Positions 27,519-35,556 of a stretch of DNA of 59,233 bases are shown piece by piece (position 1 is the stretch's first letter; the number at the start of each line of letters is the position of its first letter). A program made the translations under genes and the position numbers. Source of the DNA: JANLSE01 sp038214135 (lineage in GTDB: Bacteria > Chloroflexota > Chloroflexia > Chloroflexales > Roseiflexaceae); the NCBI GenBank assembly GCA_038214135.1, contig JBBQSD010000022.1:1-59233 (forward strand), written 5' to 3'. Below the pieces are notes generated by a model. The model did not search any database. It was not told the DNA's origin and was given only the letters and a program-made list of their open reading frames with translations.

Positions 27519-28790
27519 TTATTCCGTAAAGAAGGCGTGCATCTCACGGTATTTGTCGCCGCGCTGCAAAGCACCATTGATGAATGTCAGAATGGCATCC
27601 AGGCCAGTCGAAAGAAAGAATGGGCGCGAAGCAACCTGATTGGTGAAATACATTGCTGGAATGCCACGCTCCTTGGCAATCGCACAGAATGGTGTGGTGC
27701 CAAGCACAAAATCAGGCGTGTAGCGATTCAGTGCGCTGACATCCTCTTCCAGCGCCTTGCGATAGACAATCTCTTTGGTGCCGTGCGATTTTAGCCACAT
27801 CTCATCCGGCAACACCAGCGGATCCATGCCAATTGAGGTTGAAATATATGGAACCTCAGCTCCTGCTTCGACAAGCGCCCGAGCATAGGCCAATTCCGTG
27901 CCCTCATAGCCTGTCACCAGAATGCGTGCGCCCTTGAGCGATTTACGTTCAACAATATTGATCGCCCGATCACGCTCTTCCTCCGCAACCCGGTTCACTG
28001 CTGCTGGATCAAGATTAAGCAAGCTGCCAAGCGATTTGAGCCATGCATAGGTTCCGGTAATACCAACCGGAGCGCCGCCAGCCACCGAAGCATTCCATTC
28101 ACGGAACAGCTTCATGGTGCCTTTATAGAATGGGTGCAATGGAGCCAATGCTCCAGCCCGCCCAGCCCGCCGAATATCATCAATTGAGCGGCCAGGTAGA
28201 GCAATTGTTGCTTCAACTCCCATTTTACGCAGGGTCGCATCAATAATCAGTTGGTCGGCAGGGAAGACCTCGCCCATAATGACGACGGTGCGGGCTTCGC
28301 GTGGCCCTTCGCGATCCCCAAGGCGGCGCAACAGCGCTTCCATTGCGACATCCTTGGCCTCGGCATGCGAATGGATCGCATAGGCCGGAACACGAACCAG
28401 CACAACATCGGCATTGCCTGCACGTTTGGGCAGCAGTTCCTCGGGCAGCCCGGCTGTCTCGGCAACACATAGCGAAATAACGGGGATGAGTTGGCAGCCT
28501 GGTTCTTTGGCAGCGGCCTCAATCGCCATGCGGGTGCCCTCAACAACCTTTCCGTCGAGCAATTCCGCAGTGCCGAGTGTTGGGGCCAGGATTGATTTGC
28601 GGGCACCATAGAAGTGCGTAATGAAGGTGAGCCCATACAAGCAGCCGGTATCCGTTGCCATCACCGGGTGGGAGCCTTCCATACGGCTAAGGATGCGCAG
28701 CGATCCAAAGGCAGGGCACATCGATTGTGGGTGTAATTTGCAGCTTGGCCCTTGTGTCCGTTCGTCAGTCAGTGGGATTGTTTCATTCAT
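27519..28790 (-). CDS. bchY: chlorophyllide a reductase subunit Y
   Basis: A 423-residue partner of BchZ in the NifDK-like component of chlorophyllide a reductase. N-terminal cysteines at residues 17, 25 and 50 (CKLHPQSMCPAFG, DTGCLYG) fit the [4Fe-4S] ligand pattern of BchY. I chose ATG 28790, with AGAGG about 10 nt upstream; an ATG at 28799 lies too close to that site. Confidence 0.92.
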   Translation of the reverse strand: MNETIPLTDERTQGPSCKLHPQSMCPAFGSLRILSRMEGSHPVMATDTGCLYGLTFITHFYGARKSILAPTLGTAELLDGKVVEGTRMAIEAAAKEPGCQLIPVISLCVAETAGLPEELLPKRAGNADVVLVRVPAYAIHSHAEAKDVAMEALLRRLGDREGPREARTVVIMGEVFPADQLIIDATLRKMGVEATIALPGRSIDDIRRAGRAGALAPLHPFYKGTMKLFREWNASVAGGAPVGITGTYAWLKSLGSLLNLDPAAVNRVAEEERDRAINIVERKSLKGARILVTGYEGTELAYARALVEAGAEVPYISTSIGMDPLVLPDEMWLKSHGTKEIVYRKALEEDVSALNRYTPDFVLGTTPFCAIAKERGIPAMYFTNQVASRPFFLSTGLDAILTFINGALQRGDKYREMHAFFTE

Positions 28791-28832
28791 GGGAAGCATA
28801 CCTCTAGGCTCTGGCAAGATTTAGGGTAAGGA

Positions 28833-28872
28833 TTGCGCGTAGAGACGCAAGATATTGCGTCTCTACGCGCAA
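28833..28872. repeat. perfect 18-bp-stem hairpin upstream of bchY
   Basis: Two 18-bp perfectly complementary arms TTGCGCGTAGAGACGCAA / TTGCGTCTCTACGCGCAA around a 4-nt loop (28851-28854). It lies between orf60 and bchY inside the operon. Stable enough to affect mRNA decay or ribosome loading. Confidence 0.85.
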
Positions 28873-28878
28873 AACGGA

Positions 28879-29061
28879 TTACTTCTCCGAGTCCTTCTTT
28901 GGCAGAATACGCAGGTAGGTACTCGTTGCCTGGCGATCCGTGAAGCGTGCTGCGATAATAAAGCCAAGAATAACCGTCACAAGCGGAATAAAACAGAGTG
29001 CATAGCCTGAAATCGGCATAAAACTCTCTGGTGTCCCTTGAAGAGCGATCAACAGATCCAT
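28879..29061 (-). CDS. small membrane protein in the bch operon (60 residues)
   Basis: Sixty residues with one clear transmembrane segment (about residues 18-40, GYALCFIPLVTVILGFIIAA) followed by a basic tail ending PKKDSEK. AAGGAG lies 7 nt before ATG 29061, so it is very probably translated. It sits between the DUF169 gene and bchY, in the same direction. I do not recognise a family. It could be a small subunit of the reaction-centre/LH complex or an assembly factor; Roseiflexus RC-LH structures are reported to contain extra small helices. This assignment is inference. Confidence 0.7.
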   Translation of the reverse strand: MDLLIALQGTPESFMPISGYALCFIPLVTVILGFIIAARFTDRQATSTYLRILPKKDSEK

Positions 29062-29133
29062 GTGTCATCTCCTTTGGCATCTGACATCAGCGGAACCCAA
29101 GGCCAGCGCTCACAACGCTGCTCCTACACCAAA

Positions 29134-29886
29134 CTATTCTGCCATTGGCTCGGCGGGATTACGAGGAGCATGCGATGGCATGATCACCTCACGCATCCGC
29201 ACCGGGTCGATCCGAAAATTTTCGACCAACTCAGCAATATAGGCGAAATGAGCACGTGGGATCGAGATGAACAGTTCGCCCTGTGCAACTCGATTATGCA
29301 TGCGACCGCCGCCATCGCCGGTTGCAAAGACGCTATTACGCGTCAGCCATGGCGTTGCAAAGATCGAGGCGCACGCCGAAGGCCCAACCTCGCCGATTGG
29401 AAAGGTACCCTCACGCACCGATGCCGCGCCAGCTATTTGCATAGCGTGCATTGGATCAGTAATGCAGATCAGCAGATCCGCCTGTACGCCATCTGGAACC
29501 ATATCAAGCGGGGCTGCTGCCAACGCCTGCACAGCACCCGTCGGGAGCGAATTACTCTGTGCCTTGTTGCGTCGAGCTGCTTCTGGCGTGAAAAACCCTT
29601 GTGCCATCGTCAAATACTCGCCCTCGGTGATCAGCCGATCGGCATTGGGCAACCAACCAAGATGATACTGGCCGACCCAACAATCGTGATGCTTTGAATC
29701 GACATACACTCGGCGGCCTTCCTCTGCCTCACGAACAATTGCACAGGCAACCACATTGACTGGTTCGTAGCCAGGTGGCGGCCCATCAACACAATAGGTG
29801 ATAGCGACAGGGCGACGCTTGACTTTCAGTTTGTCGACGAGTAAGTGGTTCAGGTATTTGAGATCAATATCGCGCTCGACGGTCAT
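29134..29886 (-). CDS. DUF169 family protein inside the bchXYZ operon
   Basis: A 250-residue DUF169 protein of unknown function. Family features are RRPVAITY near residue 25, C48 (VVACAIV) and C69 (HHDCWVGQYHLG). Further cysteines are C32, C141 and C172. It lies 11 bp downstream of bchX and upstream of bchY, so it is firmly part of the chlorophyllide a reductase operon. The paired cysteines would suit Fe-S or metal binding, for example in delivery or maturation of the reductase. No such role is established. Confidence 0.75.
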   Translation of the reverse strand: MTVERDIDLKYLNHLLVDKLKVKRRPVAITYCVDGPPPGYEPVNVVACAIVREAEEGRRVYVDSKHHDCWVGQYHLGWLPNADRLITEGEYLTMAQGFFTPEAARRNKAQSNSLPTGAVQALAAAPLDMVPDGVQADLLICITDPMHAMQIAGAASVREGTFPIGEVGPSACASIFATPWLTRNSVFATGDGGGRMHNRVAQGELFISIPRAHFAYIAELVENFRIDPVRMREVIMPSHAPRNPAEPMAE

Positions 29887-29897
29887 ATACTTCTCTC

Positions 29898-31076
29898 TTA
29901 GCGATACGTTGGCGCATCAACATAGCGAACATCAACATAGCTAAAGCTCTGGCCCGAACGGCGCAATGCCGAAAGGAAGGCCACCTTGCTGTCAATATCA
30001 TCGATATTGCCGATCCGCATCTCGATTGCGCCAGATGTGACGGTGATCCCATCACGATCATTGCGATCCAGATCGGTGACATGCAGGCCAATCGATTCGA
30101 TCATGCGCTGAACCTTGGCCAGCACCGGATCGGCTGTCTGAACCTGTTGTATCACTGGCGTAAGGCTCAACATCGGGATGCCAAGAGATGCCTTCTTGCC
30201 ACCAAACAGATCCTCTGATGTTGCCGATGTCGGCTGGCCTTCTGGCTCTTCTGCGCCGAACACCCGCAGGAATTCATCATACTCAAGCGGCGTATAATCG
30301 GTGCAGTGCGGGATCTCACGGCGATGGATCTTACCAGCCAGATCGCTAAAGATTGTATCGAACTCAGGTACTTCCAGCGATAATCGGCAGGCATCGGCCA
30401 GTTCGCGAACCTTGCGGCTGAGTGGGATACGAGCCAGGATCGGTAGGCCGGATGCTCGTGAGTACAGATCGGCGGTGTCGCTGCCATCATCGCGATTGAC
30501 GATCAGGCCAAGCACAGCCGTACGGCCACCCATCGAGCGGAAGTAGTGGGCGGCCTTGGCGATATTGTTAGCCGCATACAGCGACTGGCGGTCGTGCCCG
30601 ACCACAATGATGACTTCCTCTGCCAATGAGCGAGCCAGTGGTGTTGCAAAGCCACCACAGACGACATCGCCAAGGAAATCCATCACCACATAATCGAGGC
30701 TCCAGCGGCTCATGCCAAGCCCTTCGAGGGTTTTGAAGCCGGAAGAGATGCCCTGGCCGCCACAGCCGCGCCCAACTTCCGGGCCACCCAATTCGCAGCC
30801 AAAGATAGAATAGCCTAGTTTCAGTTCATTACGAAAGATCACATCGCCGATGCCAAGCTCATCCTCTTTGCCTGCCTCTTTGAACAGCCGCCACTGCTCG
30901 CCAAGGGTTGGTAGCGAATAGCCGCCAAAGATTGTATTGCATGAATCGTGTTTTGGGTCACAGCCAAGTTGCAGTACCCGGTTGCCATCAAAGGTCAGGC
31001 GCGAGGTCAGGTTGGATGTGAAGAAGCTCTTGCCCATTCCGCCCTTGCCATAGATTGCGAGCATACGTGGTGCCAT
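29898..31076 (-). CDS. bchX: chlorophyllide a reductase iron protein subunit X
   Basis: A 392-residue NifH-like ATPase that passes electrons to BchYZ. The P-loop is G10-K-G-G-M-G-K-S17. The bridging [4Fe-4S] cysteines are in GRGCGGQG and DVVCGGFATP. LGCDPKHDSC is also a family motif. The region after about residue 265 (EPEGQPTSATSEDLFGG onward) is a C-terminal extension typical of BchX and absent from BchL. ATG 31076 has GGGGGA upstream. bchC lies 21 bp upstream. Confidence 0.95.
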   Translation of the reverse strand: MAPRMLAIYGKGGMGKSFFTSNLTSRLTFDGNRVLQLGCDPKHDSCNTIFGGYSLPTLGEQWRLFKEAGKEDELGIGDVIFRNELKLGYSIFGCELGGPEVGRGCGGQGISSGFKTLEGLGMSRWSLDYVVMDFLGDVVCGGFATPLARSLAEEVIIVVGHDRQSLYAANNIAKAAHYFRSMGGRTAVLGLIVNRDDGSDTADLYSRASGLPILARIPLSRKVRELADACRLSLEVPEFDTIFSDLAGKIHRREIPHCTDYTPLEYDEFLRVFGAEEPEGQPTSATSEDLFGGKKASLGIPMLSLTPVIQQVQTADPVLAKVQRMIESIGLHVTDLDRNDRDGITVTSGAIEMRIGNIDDIDSKVAFLSALRRSGQSFSYVDVRYVDAPTYR

Positions 31077-31097
31077 AGGATCCCCCAGTATGAGTCA

Positions 31098-32042
31098 TTA
31101 CCATTCCAACACGAGTTTCAGGCATTCTGGATCTTCGAGAGCCACCCGATAGCCCTCTTCAAACTGTTGCACCGGCAACCGATGGGTCAGTAGGCCGGCA
31201 ACATCCAGGGTTCCATCCGCGATCATATCGCGACAGCGCACAAGATCACCGGGTGCCCATTCGCGAGCGGTGAGCAAACGGGCCTGTTTGAGAAACAGCG
31301 GCATATATGGCAGACGTAGTTCATCATAATATCCAAGTAACAGGATCGTCCCGCCATCGGCCAATAACGGCAACGCCTCGGCCAATGCCGTCATCGAGCC
31401 AGTTGCCTCAATAATCGCCGCAACCGGCCCGCCAAGTTGTTCACGCAGCCCACCAGCGTGGACATCAACAAGCAAATCAGCAGCAGCGCGTTCCAGGCGG
31501 CTCGGTACTTTATCGGCAACCGCGACCCAGGCTCCACGGCTACGGGCAACCCGTGCCGCAATCTGGCCAACCGGACCCTGGCCCAACACCAGTACTCGAT
31601 CATTATGCCCAGATGCTAACAGATCAATTCCATGCAGAGCCGTCGCCGCCAATGCCAGCAACACCCCATGCCGTGGCTCGATCTGATCGAGTGTCACCAC
31701 CCGATGATGATCAACAATCAACTGGCGTGCCTGGCCACCCCAGGCCGGATTAACATCGGTGTAGCAGCGTGCCCCGCCAACATATACCCAACGCCCCTCC
31801 AGTTCTGGCGGAACCTGTGCGCCAAGGCCAACAACCCTGCCGACCGTTTCGTAGCCAGGGACGACGGGAAAGCTCAACATGGGGTGCGGCATACGCCCAG
31901 CAAGTAACATACGCTCGGTTCCAGCCGAAATCGATGTATAGGCCGTCTGAATGATCACATCATCTGGCCCTGGATCGGCCAACGCAACCATACGTAGCTC
32001 AACGCGGCCTGGTTCGGAGATAACAATTGCGTCGGTATGCAT
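31098..32042 (-). CDS. bchC: 3-(1-hydroxyethyl)-bacteriochlorophyllide a dehydrogenase
   Basis: A 314-residue MDR-type dehydrogenase oxidising the C3 hydroxyethyl to acetyl. Marks are SISAGTERMLLAGRMPHP, GYETVGRVVGLG, and the NAD-binding LGQGPVGQIAARVARSRGA. I chose ATG 32042, with GAGG upstream; the in-frame extension to 32168 reads through a palindrome and part of bchF. It follows bchF, the preceding enzyme of the pathway. Confidence 0.93.
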   Translation of the reverse strand: MHTDAIVISEPGRVELRMVALADPGPDDVIIQTAYTSISAGTERMLLAGRMPHPMLSFPVVPGYETVGRVVGLGAQVPPELEGRWVYVGGARCYTDVNPAWGGQARQLIVDHHRVVTLDQIEPRHGVLLALAATALHGIDLLASGHNDRVLVLGQGPVGQIAARVARSRGAWVAVADKVPSRLERAAADLLVDVHAGGLREQLGGPVAAIIEATGSMTALAEALPLLADGGTILLLGYYDELRLPYMPLFLKQARLLTAREWAPGDLVRCRDMIADGTLDVAGLLTHRLPVQQFEEGYRVALEDPECLKLVLEW

Positions 32043-32069
32043 GATCGCCTCTTCAGCTTCGACATGGAT

Positions 32070-32101
32070 CTGTAGGGGCGGTTCGCGAACCGCCCCTACA
32101 G
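32070..32101. repeat. perfect 32-bp palindrome between bchF and bchC
   Basis: Arms CTGTAGGGGCGGTTCG / CGAACCGCCCCTACAG with no loop. It belongs to the GTAGGGGCG family also seen at 6798-6818, 33640-33757 and 49516-49570. It fills the intercistronic gap. Confidence 0.85.
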
Positions 32102-32112
32102 ATTCGGGAATG

Positions 32113-32574
32113 TTAGCGCACAGTTTGCAGCATGCGCCGCTCGCGGCCTGCCCGAATGCCCTTGACAATAAACTGTGCGCAGTTGATCAAATAGGTGCAA
32201 TAGGCCACCAGCATTACGGTCATCACCGCTTCACGCGACCAATGCAGCGCAACTGCCAAAAAATACAGGTTATGGCTCACGATTGCGACAGCATTGCCAA
32301 TATCTTCCCAGAAGAATTCTTTCGCCAAAAAGTAATGGCCAAAAATCTCCTTCTCCCAGATCATGCCGGTAATCGTGATCGCCCACAACAGCGTAATCTT
32401 GATCAGCACACTGGCATTCGCAATCGCATAGCCCTCGCCGGTTGTCAGATAGCGAATCACCAATCCAAAGCTGGCCAGAAACGCTAGAAATTGGATCGGC
32501 GCTAAAATCGCCTGAACTTTCGTCCAGATGCTGCTGTTTCGGCGAACCATCTGTTCTGGAGTATATATAGCCAT
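32113..32574 (-). CDS. bchF: 3-vinyl bacteriochlorophyllide hydratase
   Basis: A 153-residue integral membrane enzyme hydrating the C3 vinyl group. RRNSSIWTKVQAILAPIQFLAF opens the first helix region. EKEIFGHYFLAKEFFWED and NLYFLAVALHW are BchF family motifs. About four membrane helices. ATG 32574 has only a weak GGAT site. It heads the bchF-C-X-DUF169-orf60-Y-Z operon. Its promoter shares the 170-bp gap with a divergent universal stress gene, and a three-unit CarH-like operator abuts its -35. Confidence 0.93.
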   Translation of the reverse strand: MAIYTPEQMVRRNSSIWTKVQAILAPIQFLAFLASFGLVIRYLTTGEGYAIANASVLIKITLLWAITITGMIWEKEIFGHYFLAKEFFWEDIGNAVAIVSHNLYFLAVALHWSREAVMTVMLVAYCTYLINCAQFIVKGIRAGRERRMLQTVR

Positions 32575-32644
32575 GGTCTATCCACTATGCCTACACTATT
32601 TCGGGATGAGTTTGAACCGATCCCGAGTTGCCATTGGAGCTATG

Positions 32645-32673
32645 TTGAGTGTAAATGGTATCTGTATTATAAT
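32645..32673 (+). promoter_or_regulatory. promoter of the universal stress protein gene
   Basis: TTGAGT (32645-32650), 17-bp spacer, perfect TATAAT (32668-32673). It overlaps the divergent bchF promoter. The TnnACA repeats lie downstream of its start point, where a bound protein would block elongation. Confidence 0.75.
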
Positions 32674-32693
32674 GCATATTGCCGCAAGCTAAA
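32666..32693 (-). promoter_or_regulatory. promoter of the bchF operon
   Basis: On the minus strand TTTAGC (32688-32693), 16-bp spacer, TATAAT (32666-32671). The poor -35 next to an operator array is what an activator-dependent promoter would look like. Confidence 0.55.
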
Positions 32694-32695
32694 GC

Positions 32696-32728
32696 TACAC
32701 ATATGCTACACGAAACCTTTACATTTCC
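32696..32728 (+). promoter_or_regulatory. 11-bp direct-repeat operator (3 units) at bchF/usp
   Basis: Three head-to-tail 11-bp units: TACACATATGC, TACACGAAACC, TTTACATTTCC. The core is TnnACA; the second unit has ACG. The array ends 2 bp from the bchF -35. The first unit differs by one base from the first unit of the puf array (TACACATATCC). Confidence 0.7.
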
Positions 32729-32745
32729 GAATATCGGGGGATGCA

Positions 32746-33582
32746 ATGTCATTTGCGAATGGAACATTCTTTTTTATCACCAACAGTTTCCACACACCAG
32801 TCGGATTGTCGAGCGTTGCTGCATTGGCAACTCATCTTGGCAATGAACTCCAGATCTATCTGAAGATGCCGCCACGAACAGAGGCGATCATTTTCAAGAA
32901 GCGAATTGAAATTCTCCAGGAATCGCTGCCCGAAGATCTTGGCCCAATACCGATTACTGGTGTTCATTCGAAGGAATTTGCCCCGACACTCAATGAGCTT
33001 GCCAAACAGGGAGGCGCATTACTCGCCCTTGTCCCAACGCGCCGTGGTAATCCGATTCGAGCCTTTAGCAATAACGATTATGAACGGCTGTTGATTGAAG
33101 GCTCGCTGCCTGTGTTGGCGCTCCCACGCGATGGGAAACTCGGCCTGATCAAGAAGGTGTTATTCCCTGCCGATCTTTCGCCGCGCTCAGAAGCAGCTCT
33201 TCAGCAGACAATCGACCTGTGCAAACGGCTCGATGCCGAGCTGCATCTCCTGCATATCTATGGCACCGATGGATTACTTCCATCGGAACGAGATATGCAG
33301 AAGCGCCGGGCCGCTACCAGCCCCCGCGAACTGTTTGAGCTTGATCAGAACCAACTCAAAGAACTCGCCGCTCGTGCAACCGATCAGGGTATTACGACCG
33401 TTATCGCCACTGCTGAAGGGCGCGCCCACACCGCGATCCTCAACTATATCCGCACCCAACAGATCAACCTCGCCATTATGGCCTCCCACGGGCCGCGCAA
33501 TTCAGAAGATATTCTGCTTGGCACCACCACCGCTCGTGTCATTCTGCACAGTAATGTGCCAGTGATTGGCGTGCCTGCGTAG
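32746..33582 (+). CDS. tandem-domain universal stress protein
   Basis: A 278-residue protein with two UspA domains. The first (about residues 1-115) is divergent. The second (about 120-278) has IKKVLFPADLSPRSEAAL and MASHGPRNSEDILLGTTTARV, close to the ATP-binding G-x2-G-x9-G pattern. ATG 32746 follows GGGGGA. It is divergent from bchF and probably co-regulated with it through the operator between them. It may help adapt the phototrophic apparatus to stress; that is inference. Confidence 0.85.
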   Translation: MSFANGTFFFITNSFHTPVGLSSVAALATHLGNELQIYLKMPPRTEAIIFKKRIEILQESLPEDLGPIPITGVHSKEFAPTLNELAKQGGALLALVPTRRGNPIRAFSNNDYERLLIEGSLPVLALPRDGKLGLIKKVLFPADLSPRSEAALQQTIDLCKRLDAELHLLHIYGTDGLLPSERDMQKRRAATSPRELFELDQNQLKELAARATDQGITTVIATAEGRAHTAILNYIRTQQINLAIMASHGPRNSEDILLGTTTARVILHSNVPVIGVPA

Positions 33583-33639
33583 GCGAAAACCAAGTATTCA
33601 GGAGTCAGGAGTCAGAATTCTCAGCCAAGAACCATGGTA

Positions 33640-33757
33640 GGGGCGAACCTCGTGTTCGCCCAAATACGTGCCACCAACCGAAGCGCAGCGTATTACCCGA
33701 GCGCAACAGGCGGCCCAGGGGCGAACCTCGTGTTCGCCCAAATACGTGCCACCAACC
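33640..33757. repeat. 40-bp direct repeat containing GTAGGGGCG hairpins
   Basis: Two identical 40-bp copies, 33640-33679 and 33718-33757, each starting GGGGCGAACCTCGTGTTCGC and ending CCACCAACC. Each contains the inverted repeat GGGCGAAC / GTTCGCCC. The surrounding 312-bp gap (33583-33894) also has TGACTCC heptamers near 33600 and a second copy (33761-33786) of the dispersed repeat at 7401. No gene is visible. Confidence 0.8.
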
Positions 33758-33894
33758 CAAATCGATCACAGCCGTGGCATAACCAACAAACATTCGCATA
33801 CCACAGCATCCATTACAGAGCGGGTACCTCTCGCCTGGCCGGGGGGTGTTGGGATGGCGGCCCACCCCCGACCGCCTGCCGTGCGCAACGGCAT

Positions 33895-34722
33895 CTACTC
33901 CGCTAAAAATGCCCCAAGCACATCGGCAAACTCAGCGGCCTTCTCCACCATCGGGATATGGCCACACTCCTCTATCCAGTACACCTTGCAGCCAGGAATC
34001 GTGCTGGTTGTGAAATCCACGTTTGCGGGCGGCATGACCTGATCCTGACGCGCCACCATAAGCAGAGTCGGGCAGGTAAGGTGTGCGGCTGCCTCAACGA
34101 TTGCTGGGCTATTGGCCGAGCGCGCCGAGGCCAGCGCGGTGTCATAGTCCATCTGCAAATAATCGAGGAAGCCATCGCGCAATAGGGTATCTTCATTCGG
34201 CACCCGATAGAAGAAACGGCTCGCAAACTGGCGGGTAAGCAATGGCAGATCGGCTAACTCAGTTGGCCGGAAACGCATAAACAGCCCGGTTACTTCCGTC
34301 ACCCAACTGAACAGCAAGCGCTCGGAATCATTGCGAAACAAACTCAGCCCAACTAATGCCAGCCGCTCAACCAGTTCTGGGCGCTTGGCCGCGAGCAAGA
34401 TCGCGATCCCTGCACCCATTGAGTGCCCAACCAGCCGAACGCGGCCCAGATCGAGATGCGCCAGCAGTGCTTCCATCGCGGCAACCTGATCAAACATATT
34501 GCGCCCGCGCGTCACCGGTATGGAACGACCAACACCAGGAAGATCGGGAACGATGAATTGGTAGCGATCACGTAGGCGCGTGATGGTTGGTTGCCAGTAG
34601 CGCCCCGATCCACCCCACCCATGGACGAGCAACACTGGCACACCATCGCCACCATCTTCTGGCGTATAGATATCGACTATCAGTGGATCACCGGCAAGCC
34701 GCATATCGAGTGTTTCATTCAC
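33895..34722 (-). CDS. alpha/beta hydrolase at the end of the puf superoperon
   Basis: About 275 residues with an alpha/beta hydrolase fold. The oxyanion motif is HGWGGSGRYWQP, the nucleophile GHSMGAG, the acid is likely in VARQDQVMPP and the histidine in EECGHIPMVEKA. It follows puhE with a 4-bp gap if GTG 34722 is the start; GTG 34743 and ATG 34704 are alternatives. Its position suggests a pigment role. BchO, a hydrolase near bch genes in purple bacteria, is a candidate, but the sequence does not prove it. Confidence 0.65.
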   Translation of the reverse strand: MNETLDMRLAGDPLIVDIYTPEDGGDGVPVLLVHGWGGSGRYWQPTITRLRDRYQFIVPDLPGVGRSIPVTRGRNMFDQVAAMEALLAHLDLGRVRLVGHSMGAGIAILLAAKRPELVERLALVGLSLFRNDSERLLFSWVTEVTGLFMRFRPTELADLPLLTRQFASRFFYRVPNEDTLLRDGFLDYLQMDYDTALASARSANSPAIVEAAAHLTCPTLLMVARQDQVMPPANVDFTTSTIPGCKVYWIEECGHIPMVEKAAEFADVLGAFLAE

Positions 34723-34726
34723 CTGG

Positions 34727-35527
34727 CTACAACCGTTCCGCACCAGGCCATTTTGCCTGTTTTGCTTCGCGCTTCCGATGCGAACTGAGGCTCCAATCCC
34801 AGAGATTCAGCGGCAATGGCACCACCAGCAACCAGATCTCTAATAACCCAAGCATTGCCATACATGCCAGGAAACTGAAGCCAACCGCATCAACAGCCCG
34901 TGTGGCCGTGGCCGCCTGCTGGCAGAGGAAGATCATCAGCGCGGTTGCTGCTGTCACCGAGAATGGGAAGAATCGGTTCATTGGCCGATAGCTAAAATAG
35001 CTGGCCAGAAACTTCATATGTTCTGGCAGGAATTCCTCATTGAGGTTACGCACACCAAAGAACACATTCAGCTTGGCACTTTGATGCAACCCCCACAGCA
35101 CCAGATAGGTGTACAACCCGATCGGGTTGGCCGAACCCCAGGTGATATACAGAATCACCAATGCACCAGCGAGTGATGCCAGTTCGTGATACAGGCAGGC
35201 AGCAAGGGCATAGCGAAAACGCTGCCAGTTCGAAACGCCAGCCGGGCATGGCGTGTGGCGTGGCCCGGTGATGATGCCCATGTAGAAGCTGGCAATTTGC
35301 CAGCCCCAGATCATCAGCCCACATGTGAAGGCTAGGTATGCTCCCGAAACACTGGCATCATTGCGTGAAGCGACCAATCCGATCAGCGATAGAAACAGCA
35401 GCAGCGACAGAAACGAAAAGCTTGGGCTAAACGTATAGCGCGGCAGGCCGTCTAAATAAACAATAATGCCAGTACTGAACCACCAGATAAACAGGGAGTA
35501 CAGTACCGGCAGTAGGTAGAGCTGCAT
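34727..35527 (-). CDS. puhE: photosynthetic complex assembly protein PuhE (DUF3623)
   Basis: A 266-residue membrane protein with about seven helices. IWGWQIASFYMGIITGPRHT, LVLWGLHQSAKLNVFFGVRN and LNEEFLPEHMKFLASYF followed by RPMN are close matches to the PuhE family. In purple bacteria puhE lies with puhA (H subunit) and affects RC-LH levels. Here there is no puhA in sight, and Chloroflexales reaction centres lack an H subunit, so its role must be independent of it. Starts 29 bp after bchP. Confidence 0.85.
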   Translation of the reverse strand: MQLYLLPVLYSLFIWWFSTGIIVYLDGLPRYTFSPSFSFLSLLLFLSLIGLVASRNDASVSGAYLAFTCGLMIWGWQIASFYMGIITGPRHTPCPAGVSNWQRFRYALAACLYHELASLAGALVILYITWGSANPIGLYTYLVLWGLHQSAKLNVFFGVRNLNEEFLPEHMKFLASYFSYRPMNRFFPFSVTAATALMIFLCQQAATATRAVDAVGFSFLACMAMLGLLEIWLLVVPLPLNLWDWSLSSHRKREAKQAKWPGAERL

Positions 35528-35556
35528 TGCATACTCATTCGTTCAGGGCACGATGA

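Noticed and set aside
27450..27794. plus-strand open frame across the bchY/bchZ gap
   Set aside because: It is antisense to bchY and made of hairpin repeat sequence, without a ribosome site.
33895..34722. bchO
   Set aside because: It is an alpha/beta hydrolase in the right neighbourhood, but no BchO-specific motif could be confirmed.
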